Below the pieces are notes generated by a model. The model searched no databases, was not told the origin of the DNA, and worked only from the letters and a program-made list of their open reading frames with translations. Below, in pieces: positions 1 to 39,789 of a stretch of DNA of 41,484 nt (position 1 is the stretch's first letter; every line of letters begins with the position of its first letter). Made by a program: the position numbers and the translations under genes. The DNA is from Streptomyces diastatochromogenes (GTDB taxonomy: Bacteria; Actinomycetota; Actinomycetes; Streptomycetales; Streptomycetaceae): positions 35,094-76,577 of the forward strand of contig LIQL01000102.1 of NCBI GenBank assembly GCA_001418405.1. The letters run 5' to 3'.

Positions 1-1
1 C

Positions 2-4948
<4,947 letters not shown>

Positions 4949-4951
4949 CGG

Positions 4952-4972
4952 CGGCGCCGTTGCGTCGCGCCG
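4952..4972. terminator. Short hairpin between convergent genes (weak)
   Basis: The 25-base gap between the stop codons of the terminal PKS and the P450 contains a 6-bp inverted repeat (CGGCGC/GCGCCG) with a 9-base loop. It could end transcription from both sides, but it is short and has no T run, so it is only a possible terminator. Confidence 0.25.
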
Positions 4973-4973
4973 A

Positions 4974-6164
4974 CTACCAGGTCACCGGCAGCTCACTGAG
5001 CCCGCCGGACAACCGGCCTTCGTTCTCCGCCAGTTCGCCTGCCGGCAGCGCCAGTCGCAGGTCGGGCAGGCGCGTGAACAACTGGGTGAAGACCGTGTTC
5101 AGCTCGATCCGCGCCAGGGGCGCGCCGATGCAGTGCCACATCCCGTGCGCGAACGTCAGATGCTGGTTGGGACTCCGGGTGACGTCGAACCGCTCCGGCT
5201 CGTCGAAGGCCCGCTCGTCGAAGTTGGGGAGGCTGAAGTCGAACAGGACCAGGTCCCCGGCCCGGATCGTCTCTCCGCCGACCGTCAGGTCCTCCGTGGC
5301 GTAGCGCGGCAGGATCGACCCGCCGGCCTTCGCGGCCCGCAGCACTTCCTCGACGGCGTGCGTCATCACGTCCGGGTCCGCCAGCGCCGCCGCCCGCTGC
5401 TCGGGGTGGGTCGCCAGCAGCACCACGCCGTGGTCCATGATGGTCACGACGCTGTCCAGCCCGGCGAACAGCAGGCCCACGGCCAGGTGCGTCACGCGCT
5501 CGTCGGACAGCCCGCCCTCGGTCAGGCGGGTGATGATGTCCTGGCCCGGTTCGCCCCGCTTGTGCTCGACCAACCCCCCGACGAAGGCGTACAGGTCGCG
5601 CTGCGTGCGCTGCACCCCCTCGCGGTCCCCGAGCACGGCCGTCTGGGACAGCAGCGCCGTGAGGTGTTCGCGGTTCTGCGGCGGCACGCCGATGATGTCG
5701 CAGAGCACCGTCCTCGCCACCGGCACGGACACGCCGCCGTGCAGGTCGCCGGGCGGTTCTTGGGCGGTGAAGTCGTCCAGCACGGCGTCCACGACCGCCG
5801 CCACCCGCGGCTCCATCTCGCGCACCCGCCGGGCGGAGAACATCGGGGCCAGGAGCCGGCGGGACTCGGTGTGCGTGCGACGGGCGGTCTCGGCGTCGGT
5901 GTCGGCGATCATCAGGTCCAGGAACGGGTTGCGCACGTACTGTGCCGCGTTCGCCGGGTCCGGATGCGAATGGCCGATGCGTTCGTCGTTCAGCAGCTGC
6001 TTGAGCACGGAGTGGCGGGTCACCAGCCAGCCCTCGTCCCCGGCGGGGGTACGCACCCGGCAGACCGGCCCCCGTTCCTGGAGGTCCCGCAGGAGCGGGC
6101 TGACGCGCAGTAGGGCGGGCGTTTCGAGGTCGAGGGACGGCAGATCACGGTGGGGGGAGGACAT
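4974..6164 (-). CDS. Cytochrome P450, PimD/CYP161-like late tailoring monooxygenase
   Basis: 396-residue soluble bacterial P450. Seen: heme-binding motif FAHGMWHCIG (Cys about 345), EEVLR in helix K, and I-helix AGLDS, in which the usual Thr after the acid is Ser. From memory, that substitution is known in PimD, the epoxidase of pimaricin biosynthesis. The CYP161 family also includes the AmphL/NysL hydroxylases, so the reaction here could be epoxidation or hydroxylation near C4-C10 of the macrolactone. The start is supported by AAAGGGA about 6 bases before the ATG. It is divergent from the four-module PKS and tail to tail with the terminal PKS, the position expected for a dedicated post-PKS oxidase. 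It probably takes electrons from the ferredoxin encoded at 33789-33980 or from a housekeeping one. Family assignment is firm; the exact site of oxidation is inference. Confidence 0.88.
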   Translation of the reverse strand: MSSPHRDLPSLDLETPALLRVSPLLRDLQERGPVCRVRTPAGDEGWLVTRHSVLKQLLNDERIGHSHPDPANAAQYVRNPFLDLMIADTDAETARRTHTESRRLLAPMFSARRVREMEPRVAAVVDAVLDDFTAQEPPGDLHGGVSVPVARTVLCDIIGVPPQNREHLTALLSQTAVLGDREGVQRTQRDLYAFVGGLVEHKRGEPGQDIITRLTEGGLSDERVTHLAVGLLFAGLDSVVTIMDHGVVLLATHPEQRAAALADPDVMTHAVEEVLRAAKAGGSILPRYATEDLTVGGETIRAGDLVLFDFSLPNFDERAFDEPERFDVTRSPNQHLTFAHGMWHCIGAPLARIELNTVFTQLFTRLPDLRLALPAGELAENEGRLSGGLSELPVTW

Positions 6165-6419
6165 GAAGGATCCCTTTCACAAGTGCGGTGGAGCTCCGCG
6201 CACGGTGCGTGTACGCGCGAAAGCGCGACGCTAGTGGCCAGGCAACCCGGAATCTCTTAGCGCTATTTGGCCGCCGTGGCGTGGATCTGCCGTCGTGCCG
6301 GTGAGACTACGGAAACCCGCAGTACGCCTCGGTTGAGGATGACCGTGAACAGTGGGTCAGACGTGAGTGTCGTCGCTCTGTGCCCCAGAACCGGCATTCC
6401 ATGAGGGGTTGGCATTCTG
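6165..6419. promoter_or_regulatory. Divergent promoter region between P450 and four-module PKS
   Basis: 255 bases of non-coding sequence between two divergent starts, with patches of lower GC around 6250-6270. It must carry promoters for both genes. The PKS start is preceded by GAGGGG about 11 bases before its ATG. It contains a candidate PAS-LuxR operator (listed separately) and a weaker similar stretch at 6245-6260. I cannot place -10 or -35 boxes with confidence. Confidence 0.6.
6307..6322 (+). promoter_or_regulatory. Candidate PimM-type (PAS-LuxR) operator
   Basis: The 16-mer CTACGGAAACCCGCAG matches 13 of 16 positions of the PimM consensus as I recall it, CTVGGGAWWTCCCBAG. It is partly palindromic and lies about 100 bases upstream of the four-module PKS start and about 145 upstream of the P450 start. 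In the pimaricin cluster PimM activates the corresponding pimS1/pimD region. The regulator gene itself is not in this window, so binding is inferred from sequence and position. Confidence 0.5.
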
Positions 6420-26780
<20,361 letters not shown>

Positions 26781-26788
26781 GGATCGTC

Positions 26789-26827
26789 GGGGCGGCGGGC
26801 GGCGGCGGGACCACCGCCCGCCGCCCC
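26789..26827 (+). terminator. Terminator hairpin after the four-module PKS
   Basis: Perfect 14-bp GC-only stem (26789-26802 with 26814-26827) and an 11-base loop, starting 9 bases after the PKS stop codon. No T run follows, which is common for Streptomyces terminators. Confidence 0.75.
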
Positions 26828-26926
26828 GGCATCCAGGTCCGCGGGCGGACCTGGGCCCCGCGTCACCACGTTCCCTCGGGGACGGGCGAAGGCGGAAGGA
26901 GCGAAGCGGGAAGCGGAAACGCGCAG

Positions 26927-26977
26927 GCGGAAAGTCCGTTGCTCCGGTGCGACGCACCGGAGCAACGGACTTTCCGC
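26927..26977. terminator. Perfect 24-bp inverted repeat with 3-base loop
   Basis: The arms 26927-26950 and 26954-26977 are exact reverse complements separated only by GAC. Such a stem would work in both directions between convergent genes. It is longer than most terminators and holds an AT-containing core (AAAGTCCGTT), so another role or a mobile-element trace cannot be excluded. Confidence 0.6.
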
Positions 26978-27044
26978 GCGCTCAGCGGGACGGAACCCCG
27001 CCGGGCGCGCGAACCACGGCGCCGGCACGTCACGGTCAACGACG

Positions 27045-27077
27045 ACGGCCCTCCCGGCAGCGCGCCGGGAGGGCCGT
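27045..27077 (+). terminator. Terminator hairpin with short T tract
   Basis: 14-bp stem (27045-27058 with 27064-27077), 5-base loop, with the 3' arm running into TTT on the + strand. It lies 82 bases beyond the phosphatase stop codon, so it could serve either convergent transcript. Confidence 0.65.
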
Positions 27078-27158
27078 TTCTCCGTACGTTCCCACTGCCG
27101 TCCCTCAGCAGTCCGTCTGTGGCCCGTCCGCAGGGCTGTCCGCGGGCCGGGCGGCCGG

Positions 27159-28280
27159 TCAGGCGACGAGCAGCGTCTCGCGCAGCCGCTCCAGGTCCTG
27201 CTGGCTCAGGCCCAGCCCCTGTCGAAGATAGGTGTCGAAGGTGCCGAACTCCGCCTTGACCTCGTCGAAGGCCGTGTTGAGGTACCGGATCCTGGCGTCC
27301 AGGATCGGCTTGAGACGGGCGGCCGTGGCAGCGTCCTCCTTGGCCAGGGACGCGGCGTTGCGCGCCGCCATGTAGTCGTTGGTGGCCAGGTAGTCCCGCA
27401 CGACCGTGTCGCGGTCCACCCCCAGAGCCGTGAGTAGCGCGGCGCTGCCCCAGCCCGTGCGGTCCTTGCCGCCCGTGCAGTGAAACGCCATCGGGACGGC
27501 CTCGGGGGTGTCGGCGAGTTGGAACAGCTTGCGGTAGGCGTCGAGCGCGGAACGCTTGGAGACGTACGTCCGGTAGGTGCCGGCCATCATCCGTGCGGAC
27601 GCCGCGGCCGTGGCGGGCAGTTCACGATTGACGTCGCCGCCGAGGACGTCGGCGGTGACGTAGTGCGCGCCCGCCGGCACCCGGTCCGGGGCCTCGGCGC
27701 GCTCGGCCGGCACGCGCAGGTCCAGATCGGTACGGATGCCCAGCCGCTGGAGCACGGCCAGGTCGGCGTTGGAGAGCCCGTGCAGGCCGTCGGTGCGGTA
27801 CAGCACGCCCATCCTGACCCACCGGCCGTCGGTGGTGCGGTAGCCGCCCACGTCACGGAAGTTGGGCGCGCTCGGCAGGTGCAGCGAGCGGTCGGCGAGG
27901 GTGAGCGGGTCGCCCTGGTCGGGGACGAGACGGAACCACCGTCGGTCGACGGCGGGCAGTCCGCGCACGGTGACGCGGGCCTCGGTACCGCCGCGCGCCA
28001 CGGCCCGGCCGTCGGCGTACACGGTCACCGAGGCGACGCCGGGCGCCCTCCAGGCCACGAGGAACGAGCCGTCCTCCTGCTGGGTCACCGTGGCGTCGGT
28101 GAACGGTATCCCGTGTGCGGCGAGCGGTTCCCGCGGGGCGTGCTGGCCGGCTTCTGGGGGCGGGCCGAGGGGGTCGGCCGCGGCGAGCGGCGTGGCGCCC
28201 CCCACTGCCGATACGGCGGCCACGAACGAGATGGCGATGCGGCGGGCGGACAACACCGCCGCCGAGGAAGGGGAGTTCAT
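27159..28280 (-). CDS. Secreted protein-tyrosine phosphatase (PF13350-type, MptpB-like)
   Basis: 373 residues. Signature HCTGGKDRTG with the nucleophilic Cys at about 268 matches the HCxxGKDRTG loop of bacterial tyrosine/dual-specificity phosphatases such as mycobacterial PtpB. A preceding NFRDVGGY motif is also typical. The N terminus has Arg residues, a hydrophobic run (ISFVAAVSAVGGATP) and AAADP, which reads as a Sec signal peptide of about 36 residues. I chose the ATG at 28280 because it puts the signal peptide at the front; an in-frame ATG at 28325 would add 15 unlikely residues that overlap an AT-rich, promoter-like stretch. An Ig-like or beta-rich segment may separate signal and catalytic domain (about 50-125). 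It sits between two PKS genes and is framed by terminators, so it is probably transcribed alone. No role in polyene synthesis is known to me. Confidence 0.85.
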   Translation of the reverse strand: MNSPSSAAVLSARRIAISFVAAVSAVGGATPLAAADPLGPPPEAGQHAPREPLAAHGIPFTDATVTQQEDGSFLVAWRAPGVASVTVYADGRAVARGGTEARVTVRGLPAVDRRWFRLVPDQGDPLTLADRSLHLPSAPNFRDVGGYRTTDGRWVRMGVLYRTDGLHGLSNADLAVLQRLGIRTDLDLRVPAERAEAPDRVPAGAHYVTADVLGGDVNRELPATAAASARMMAGTYRTYVSKRSALDAYRKLFQLADTPEAVPMAFHCTGGKDRTGWGSAALLTALGVDRDTVVRDYLATNDYMAARNAASLAKEDAATAARLKPILDARIRYLNTAFDEVKAEFGTFDTYLRQGLGLSQQDLERLRETLLVA

Positions 28281-28326
28281 GACGAGACCATACGGCCCGA
28301 AATAGAGGGAATTATCTAGTTTCATG
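28281..28326 (-). promoter_or_regulatory. Possible promoter of the phosphatase gene
   Basis: Directly upstream of the chosen ATG is one of the few AT-rich stretches in the window. On the - strand it contains TAGATAAT about 32 bases before the start, resembling a -10 box. No clear -35 box or Shine-Dalgarno site is visible, so this is tentative. Confidence 0.35.
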
Positions 28327-28409
28327 GAGGGGTCGGGACACTCCGGGGCACCGTGCCCGGCGGGCCGACGCGGAGGCACTGCCGGCGCTCCCCATGGGCA
28401 ACGGGCCGT

Positions 28410-28446
28410 GCGGGGCCCGGTCGACCTGAGGACGACCGGGCCCCGC
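28410..28446 (-). terminator. Terminator hairpin after the loading PKS
   Basis: 14-bp stem (28410-28423 with 28433-28446) and a 9-base loop, 66 bases beyond the loading-PKS stop codon on the - strand. It separates that operon from the phosphatase gene. No T run. Confidence 0.65.
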
Positions 28447-28511
28447 GCCGGAACCCCGGCCTTGGTCGACGGTGGTGGGCGCTCGGGAAGGCACCCGGAC
28501 CCACCTGCCCG

Positions 28512-33722
<5,211 letters not shown>

Positions 33723-33788
33723 CACTCCCGGATGTCGAGCGCTTGCGTCGGTTGGGGGATCCGGCAGGTGGATCGCCCGGTGCGGGCG

Positions 33789-33980
33789 TCAGCCCTCGTG
33801 TGCGGTGATCGCCCCGGAGGGGCACAGCGCCGTCGCGATGCGGACCTTGGCCGCCTCGTCGGGGCCGGGCGCGGCGAGCAGGGTGACGATCCCGTCCTCG
33901 TCCTGGTCGAAGACCTGTGGCGCGGACAGCACGCACTGGCCCGCGCCCACGCAGCGCTCCGAATCGATGGTGATACGCAT
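33789..33980 (-). CDS. 3Fe-4S ferredoxin, P450 electron donor (PimF-like)
   Basis: 63-residue soluble ferredoxin. Cys at 10, 16 and 53 in CVGAGQC and CPSGAI are the three ligands of a single 3Fe-4S cluster, the type that feeds electrons to Streptomyces CYP105 enzymes. I took the ATG at 33980 because AGGAGAG sits about 8 bases upstream and the protein then begins MRITID, typical of the family; a longer frame exists but adds 15 unrelated residues. It lies 92 bases after the P450 gene at 34073-35248 and before the loading PKS, matching the PimG-PimF-PimS0 order of pimaricin clusters. It most likely serves that P450. Confidence 0.92.
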   Translation of the reverse strand: MRITIDSERCVGAGQCVLSAPQVFDQDEDGIVTLLAAPGPDEAAKVRIATALCPSGAITAHEG

Positions 33981-34072
33981 GCCGATGTCTCTCCTGCAAG
34001 GGGATCGGGGTCCACCGGCGGCCACTGGCGCACCGGGCGGACGGGACTGGCCTTCCGTTGGCGGGACGGTGC

Positions 34073-35248
34073 CTACCAGCGGACGGGAAGCTGCTCCAGG
34101 CCGTAGAGCACGCCGTCGTACTTGATGCTCAAACCCTCATCGGGAACGGCGAGTCGGATGTCGGGAATGCGCTCGAAGAGCTTGCGGTAGGCGATCTCCA
34201 TCTCGACCCGCACCAGGTTCTGGCCCAGGCACTGGTGGATCCCGTAGCCGAACGCCACGTGATGACGGGCGCTCCGGGAGGGGTCGAACATGTGCGGGCA
34301 CTCGAAGGCGCTCGTGTCGTGGTTGGCCGCGGCGATCAACGGCACGATGCCGTCGCCCGCCTTGATGAGCTGCCCGCCGATCTCGACGTCCTCGACCGCC
34401 ACCCGCAGGGACACGATGTCGGCGACCGAGTGGAAGCGCAGGGTCTCCTCCACCGCCCGGTCGTCACCGATCCACTGGGGGTTCCGCAGCAGCGTGACGA
34501 CGCCCAGCGCGATGTTGTTGGCCGTGGTCTCGTGGCCGGCGATGAGCAGCAGCATCAGCACGCCCGACAGCTCGTGCGGTGCGATCGAACCGGCTGCCAG
34601 CAGCCGGCTGATGAGGTCGTCGCCGGGCCACTTCGCCTTGATGCCCACCAGCCGCTTGATGTAGCGCAGCAGCTCCTTGACGGCGGTCTCGCGCTGCGCG
34701 TCGGTCGAGGCGCGGAGCGAGACCAGGGTGCGGGTCCGCGACTCGAAGAAGTCGCGGTCGGAGGGCGGCACGCCGAGCAGTGTCGAGATCACCAGGGACG
34801 GCACGGGCAGCGCGTAGTCCGCGACGAGGTCGGCGGAGTTGCCCGCGGCCAGCATCGCGTCGAGGCGCTCCTCCACCGTGCGCTCGATCGCCGGGCGCAG
34901 CCCCCGGATGCGCCGCACGGTGAATTCGGGGATGAGGGCCTTGCGGAACCGGTCGTGTTCGGGGGAGTCCAACCCCACGAACCAGCCGGGGATCTGCTCC
35001 TGCGTGGGCACGCCCACCGTCCCGACGTTGGGGAAGCCCTTGTGCGAGGGGTTGGAGCTGATCCTGGAGTCGGTCAGCACGGCGCGCACGTCCTCGTGCC
35101 GGGTGACCAGCCACGCCCGGGCGCCGTTGGGCAGGCGCGAGAGGACCAGCCCCTGGTGGTCGCGGTACCCGTCGTAGTCGGGCGGCGGGAAGGGCACGCC
35201 GGGTTTGCGGGTGGGGAAGTCCACCACCACCGGATCCGAGTGCGTCAT
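34073..35248 (-). CDS. Cytochrome P450, PimG/CYP105H-like (methyl-to-carboxyl oxidation)
   Basis: 391-residue P450 with I-helix AGHETT, helix K EETLR and heme loop FGYGIHQCLG (Cys about 340). All catalytic residues including the acid-Thr pair are present, in contrast to the Ser variant in the other P450 of this window. In polyene clusters, CYP105H enzymes paired with a small ferredoxin (PimG, AmphN, NysN) oxidise the branch methyl of the macrolactone to the exocyclic carboxyl group; this job is inferred from family and neighbours. The start ATG is preceded by GAGAGGA about 10 bases away. It is 31 bases after the aminotransferase gene, so the two are probably co-transcribed and the ferredoxin follows. 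Confidence 0.9.
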   Translation of the reverse strand: MTHSDPVVVDFPTRKPGVPFPPPDYDGYRDHQGLVLSRLPNGARAWLVTRHEDVRAVLTDSRISSNPSHKGFPNVGTVGVPTQEQIPGWFVGLDSPEHDRFRKALIPEFTVRRIRGLRPAIERTVEERLDAMLAAGNSADLVADYALPVPSLVISTLLGVPPSDRDFFESRTRTLVSLRASTDAQRETAVKELLRYIKRLVGIKAKWPGDDLISRLLAAGSIAPHELSGVLMLLLIAGHETTANNIALGVVTLLRNPQWIGDDRAVEETLRFHSVADIVSLRVAVEDVEIGGQLIKAGDGIVPLIAAANHDTSAFECPHMFDPSRSARHHVAFGYGIHQCLGQNLVRVEMEIAYRKLFERIPDIRLAVPDEGLSIKYDGVLYGLEQLPVRW

Positions 35249-35279
35249 GAACGGAATTTCCTCTCTCCGACGGGGTCGA

Positions 35280-36338
35280 TCAACGGACGCCGTAGAAGGC
35301 CCGGATCTTGCTGACGATGAAGTCCTGGTCGGCGGGGGACAGGTCGGTGTGCGTGGGCAGGTAGAGCCCGTCCTCGGCGAACTCGCTGGCCTTGAGCGAC
35401 GGCCAGTCGGGGTCGAAGTACATGGGCTGCCGGCTCATCGGCTTGAAGAAGAGCCGGGTCTCGATGGAGTGGTCGGCCAGGAACGCCTGGAGCTCCGCCC
35501 GGCGTTCCGCCCGGAGGTCGTACATCCACAGCACGTCCCGCGGGGGCATCAGCGTGATGCCGGGGACGTCGGCCAGCCCCTCGTCGTAGTGCTTCTCGAT
35601 CCTGCGGCGCACTTCGAGGATCTCGTCGAGGCGTTCGGTCTGCGCCAGGGCCACAGCGGCCTGCATGGCCGTGATGCGGTAGTTGTACGCCAACTTCTTG
35701 TGCAGGAAGCTGTGGTCCTTGGTGAAGGCCATCGCCCGCAGGTGCGCGATCTGGTCCGCGAGCTTGGGGTCGTCGGTGAGGCAGATGCCGCCCTCGCCGG
35801 CCGTGATGATCTTGTTGGCGAACAGCGAGTAACAGGCGATGTCCCCGGTCGGCCGGACGCCGTGCGCCTCGGCGCTGTCCTCCACGACCTTCAGGTTGTA
35901 CTGGAACGCGATGTCCATGATCGCGTCCATGTCGCAGCGCCGCCCGTAGACGTGGACCGGCATGAGGACCTTCGTCCGCGACGTGATCTTCTCTTCGATG
36001 CGTGAGACGTCGATGTTGAGGTCGTCTCCGCAGTCGACGAACACCGGAGTGGCACCCGTGTACGTCACCGCCCACGCGGAGGCCACCATCGTGAACTCGG
36101 GGACGATCACCTCGTCGCCGGGACCGACTCCCAGGGCGCGGAGCGCCAAGGTCAGTGCGGTCGTGCCGGACGAACAGGCCACGCCGTGCGCGGTCCCGTT
36201 GTAGTCGGCGAAGGCCTGCTCGAAACGCCGGACCATCGGCCCCTGCGACGAAATCCACCCGTCCTCGACCGTCGCGGTCAGGTACTCCAGCTCGCGTCCG
36301 TTCAAAGCGGGCCGGGAAACGGGATATGTGAACGACAT
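35280..36338 (-). CDS. PLP-dependent sugar aminotransferase for mycosamine (PimC/NysDII-like)
   Basis: 352-residue DegT/DnrJ/EryC1-family aminotransferase. The start MSFTYPVSRPAL and motifs GTTALTLAL, GDEVIVPEFT, EDSAEAHG and NKIITAGEGG (PLP Lys about 176) are typical of perosamine synthetase-like enzymes. In polyene pathways the equivalent enzyme (PimC, AmphDII, NysDII) transaminates GDP-3-keto-6-deoxymannose to GDP-mycosamine. The sugar dehydratase that supplies its substrate is not in this window. GAGG lies 6 bases before the ATG. It is placed 56 bases after the glycosyltransferase gene and before the P450 in one transcription unit. The family is certain; substrate identity rests on context. 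Confidence 0.9.
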   Translation of the reverse strand: MSFTYPVSRPALNGRELEYLTATVEDGWISSQGPMVRRFEQAFADYNGTAHGVACSSGTTALTLALRALGVGPGDEVIVPEFTMVASAWAVTYTGATPVFVDCGDDLNIDVSRIEEKITSRTKVLMPVHVYGRRCDMDAIMDIAFQYNLKVVEDSAEAHGVRPTGDIACYSLFANKIITAGEGGICLTDDPKLADQIAHLRAMAFTKDHSFLHKKLAYNYRITAMQAAVALAQTERLDEILEVRRRIEKHYDEGLADVPGITLMPPRDVLWMYDLRAERRAELQAFLADHSIETRLFFKPMSRQPMYFDPDWPSLKASEFAEDGLYLPTHTDLSPADQDFIVSKIRAFYGVR

Positions 36339-36394
36339 CCGCTACCTCATCCTCTTCGTATTTCCACACGCCCGACGCGCGCGCACGGGCTTCT

Positions 36395-37783
36395 TCACTG
36401 GTGGGCCCCGGCGAGAACCGGCAGCCCGAGGATCAGGTCGGCGGCTGCCGCCCGACCGCCCGCCGCCCGCTGCAGAGCACCGAGTCGCTCCGCGTTCCTG
36501 CGGAAGGAGGGGGTTTCCAGCACGCGGGTCAACTTGTCGACCACGTCATTGACGTCCATGTCCCGAGGCTGGTCGAGGGTCAGGCTGATGCCGAAGTCCC
36601 GGCCCCGCACCGCCTGGTCGTAGCAGTCCACCCACAACGGCCGGACCACCAGGGGCTTTCCGAAATACATGCCCTCGTTGTAACCATTGCCGCCGGCGTG
36701 CGTGAAGAACACCTTCACGTTCGGATGCGCCAGCACGTCCAATTGGGAGGGCACCCAACTCTCGATGCGCAGATTGCCCGGCAGCGTCTCCTTCGGCGGC
36801 AACAGGTGCTGCTGCTCCGACGGCAGCTTCCACAGCACCTGATGCCGTCCTTCGAGGCGCCGGGCCACCTCCACCATGGAACTCACCTGATCCCGGGTCA
36901 GCCGGGTGATCGTCCCGAACCCCGCGTAGACCACCGAGGTCTGCGCGTCCAACCAGGTCGACAGCTCCTCGTCGTCCGGAGCCTCCGGCAGGGGCGGCAC
37001 CATCGTCCCGACCAACCGCATCTGCGACGGAATGCGCACCGGATAATCCAGCTCGGCAATCGAATTGCACAGCACCAGCTCGGCGCTTTCGATCCGCTCC
37101 ATCGGGCTCATCGACGACAGCCCGTGCTCCTTCCGCCGCCGGGTGTCCTGCGCCACCACCTTGCTCATCCGCGGCGCGAGGAACAGTGCCAGCGTCCGCC
37201 ACTTGAACAACTGGTTGCTGATCTGCTGCGCCAACGTCATGCGATACGGCAGTCCGGTGTGCGGGACGGGAAAGCCCCACGGCGTGTATCCCTTCCCGAA
37301 CGGCGTGAAAGCCGTCAGCACGTTGCTCGGTGCGAACGGCACGCTCAACACGAAGGGAATTCCCCGCGAGATGGCCAGCTCGATGCCGAACCCGCTGATG
37401 CAGTCGATGACCATCAAAGCCGGCTGGACCTCGTCGACGATGGCCGCCAGTTTCCGGAACTTCGCATCCTGCGCCGCCGGCACGAACGAGTGCCTGATGA
37501 CCGCGCGATGCGCCTTGAACCGCGACGACTGGGTGATCTCCCGGTAGACCTCGTCGCTCCACGTCACCGCGGACAGCTCGCTGACGACCTCCCCCAGCGA
37601 GCCGAATTCCACCGGGGAGCCCACCGAAATCCGCTTCACGTCCGCACGCCGCGGCTCATCGGTGGCGAACCAGAGGTCCGGCACGTTCCGCCGGGAGAGT
37701 TCCTCGGCGAGGACGAGCAGCGGGTTGGCCAGCCCACTTTCCGGAAGACTGACGAAAAGGATCGGCCGTCGGGCGGAGTCCAT
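36395..37783 (-). CDS. Macrolactone glycosyltransferase (mycosaminyltransferase, PimK/NysDI-like)
   Basis: 462-residue GT1-family (GT-B fold) enzyme. The C-terminal nucleotide-sugar site THAGGNGYNEGMYFGKP (His about 362) and PLWVDCYDQ are the form seen in polyene macrolide glycosyltransferases such as NysDI and AmphDI, which use GDP-mycosamine rather than a TDP sugar. The reading frame is open 72 codons further upstream, but I took the ATG at 37783: AAAGGGA is 5 bases before it, the protein then starts with a normal GT strand (RPILFVSLPE), and the upstream part would run through the terminator hairpins of the next gene. It is the first gene of the probable operon ending with the loading PKS; a candidate PimM-type operator lies about 90 bases upstream. 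Confidence 0.92.
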   Translation of the reverse strand: MDSARRPILFVSLPESGLANPLLVLAEELSRRNVPDLWFATDEPRRADVKRISVGSPVEFGSLGEVVSELSAVTWSDEVYREITQSSRFKAHRAVIRHSFVPAAQDAKFRKLAAIVDEVQPALMVIDCISGFGIELAISRGIPFVLSVPFAPSNVLTAFTPFGKGYTPWGFPVPHTGLPYRMTLAQQISNQLFKWRTLALFLAPRMSKVVAQDTRRRKEHGLSSMSPMERIESAELVLCNSIAELDYPVRIPSQMRLVGTMVPPLPEAPDDEELSTWLDAQTSVVYAGFGTITRLTRDQVSSMVEVARRLEGRHQVLWKLPSEQQHLLPPKETLPGNLRIESWVPSQLDVLAHPNVKVFFTHAGGNGYNEGMYFGKPLVVRPLWVDCYDQAVRGRDFGISLTLDQPRDMDVNDVVDKLTRVLETPSFRRNAERLGALQRAAGGRAAAADLILGLPVLAGAHQ

Positions 37784-37874
37784 GGATTCCCTTTCAGCGA
37801 GGACGGACGGGGTTAGGCGAGCACGCCCCTGCGCGGATCGACTGGCCGCACCTCTCTTTGATCTCACGCCGGTC

Positions 37875-37890
37875 ACCGGAAAATCCGTAG
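37875..37890 (-). promoter_or_regulatory. Candidate PimM-type (PAS-LuxR) operator upstream of glycosyltransferase
   Basis: On the - strand CTACGGATTTTCCGGT matches 12 of 16 positions of CTVGGGAWWTCCCBAG and is close to palindromic around ATTTTCCG. It starts with the same CTACGGA as the site at 6307. It ends about 92 bases before the glycosyltransferase ATG. From memory, the homologous gene pimK is a PimM target in the pimaricin cluster. Direct binding is inferred. Confidence 0.45.
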
Positions 37891-37925
37891 ACCCGGGTTT
37901 GGGCCCCGGCGCAGGCCCGGACGCC

Positions 37926-37978
37926 ACGACGCCCCTGGTCGACAGGGGCGTCGTCGGGCGCGCCCTGGGGCGCGCCCG
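37926..37978 (-). terminator. Tandem terminator hairpins after the cholesterol oxidase
   Basis: Two adjacent perfect inverted repeats: a 12-bp stem with loop GTCGA (37926-37937/37943-37954), and an 11-bp stem with a 2-base centre (37955-37965/37968-37978). They begin 22 bases past the cholesterol oxidase stop codon and separate it from the glycosyltransferase promoter. Confidence 0.75.
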
Positions 37979-37999
37979 ATGGGTCAGCGGACAGAACAC

Positions 38000-39685
<1,686 letters not shown>

Positions 39686-39789
39686 TCAGGGCTGTCCCCG
39701 CAGGGCTGGTCCGCGGGGGCCGTCCCGGGGGGACCGCGGGCCGTCCGGCAACCCGAGCCACCGCGCGCCACCATCCTGATCACGAAAGT

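Larger units (their letters stand above)
26781..27158. other. Gene-free gap between convergent PKS and phosphatase, rich in hairpins
   Basis: 378 bases without a supportable gene. It contains three separate strong inverted repeats (listed individually) and a purine-rich stretch at about 26885-26930. Reading frames crossing it are by-products of the GC bias and the palindromes. Confidence 0.7.

Noticed and set aside
6245..6260. Second PimM-like site ACCCGGAATCTCTTAG in the divergent promoter
   Set aside because: It matches only 10 of 16 consensus positions, little better than chance for a search of this length; the site at 6307 is clearly better.
37784..37999. N-terminal extension of the glycosyltransferase up to 37999
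   Set aside because: It would read through the tandem terminator hairpins and has no GT similarity. The ATG at 37783 has a good ribosome site and a normal GT start.
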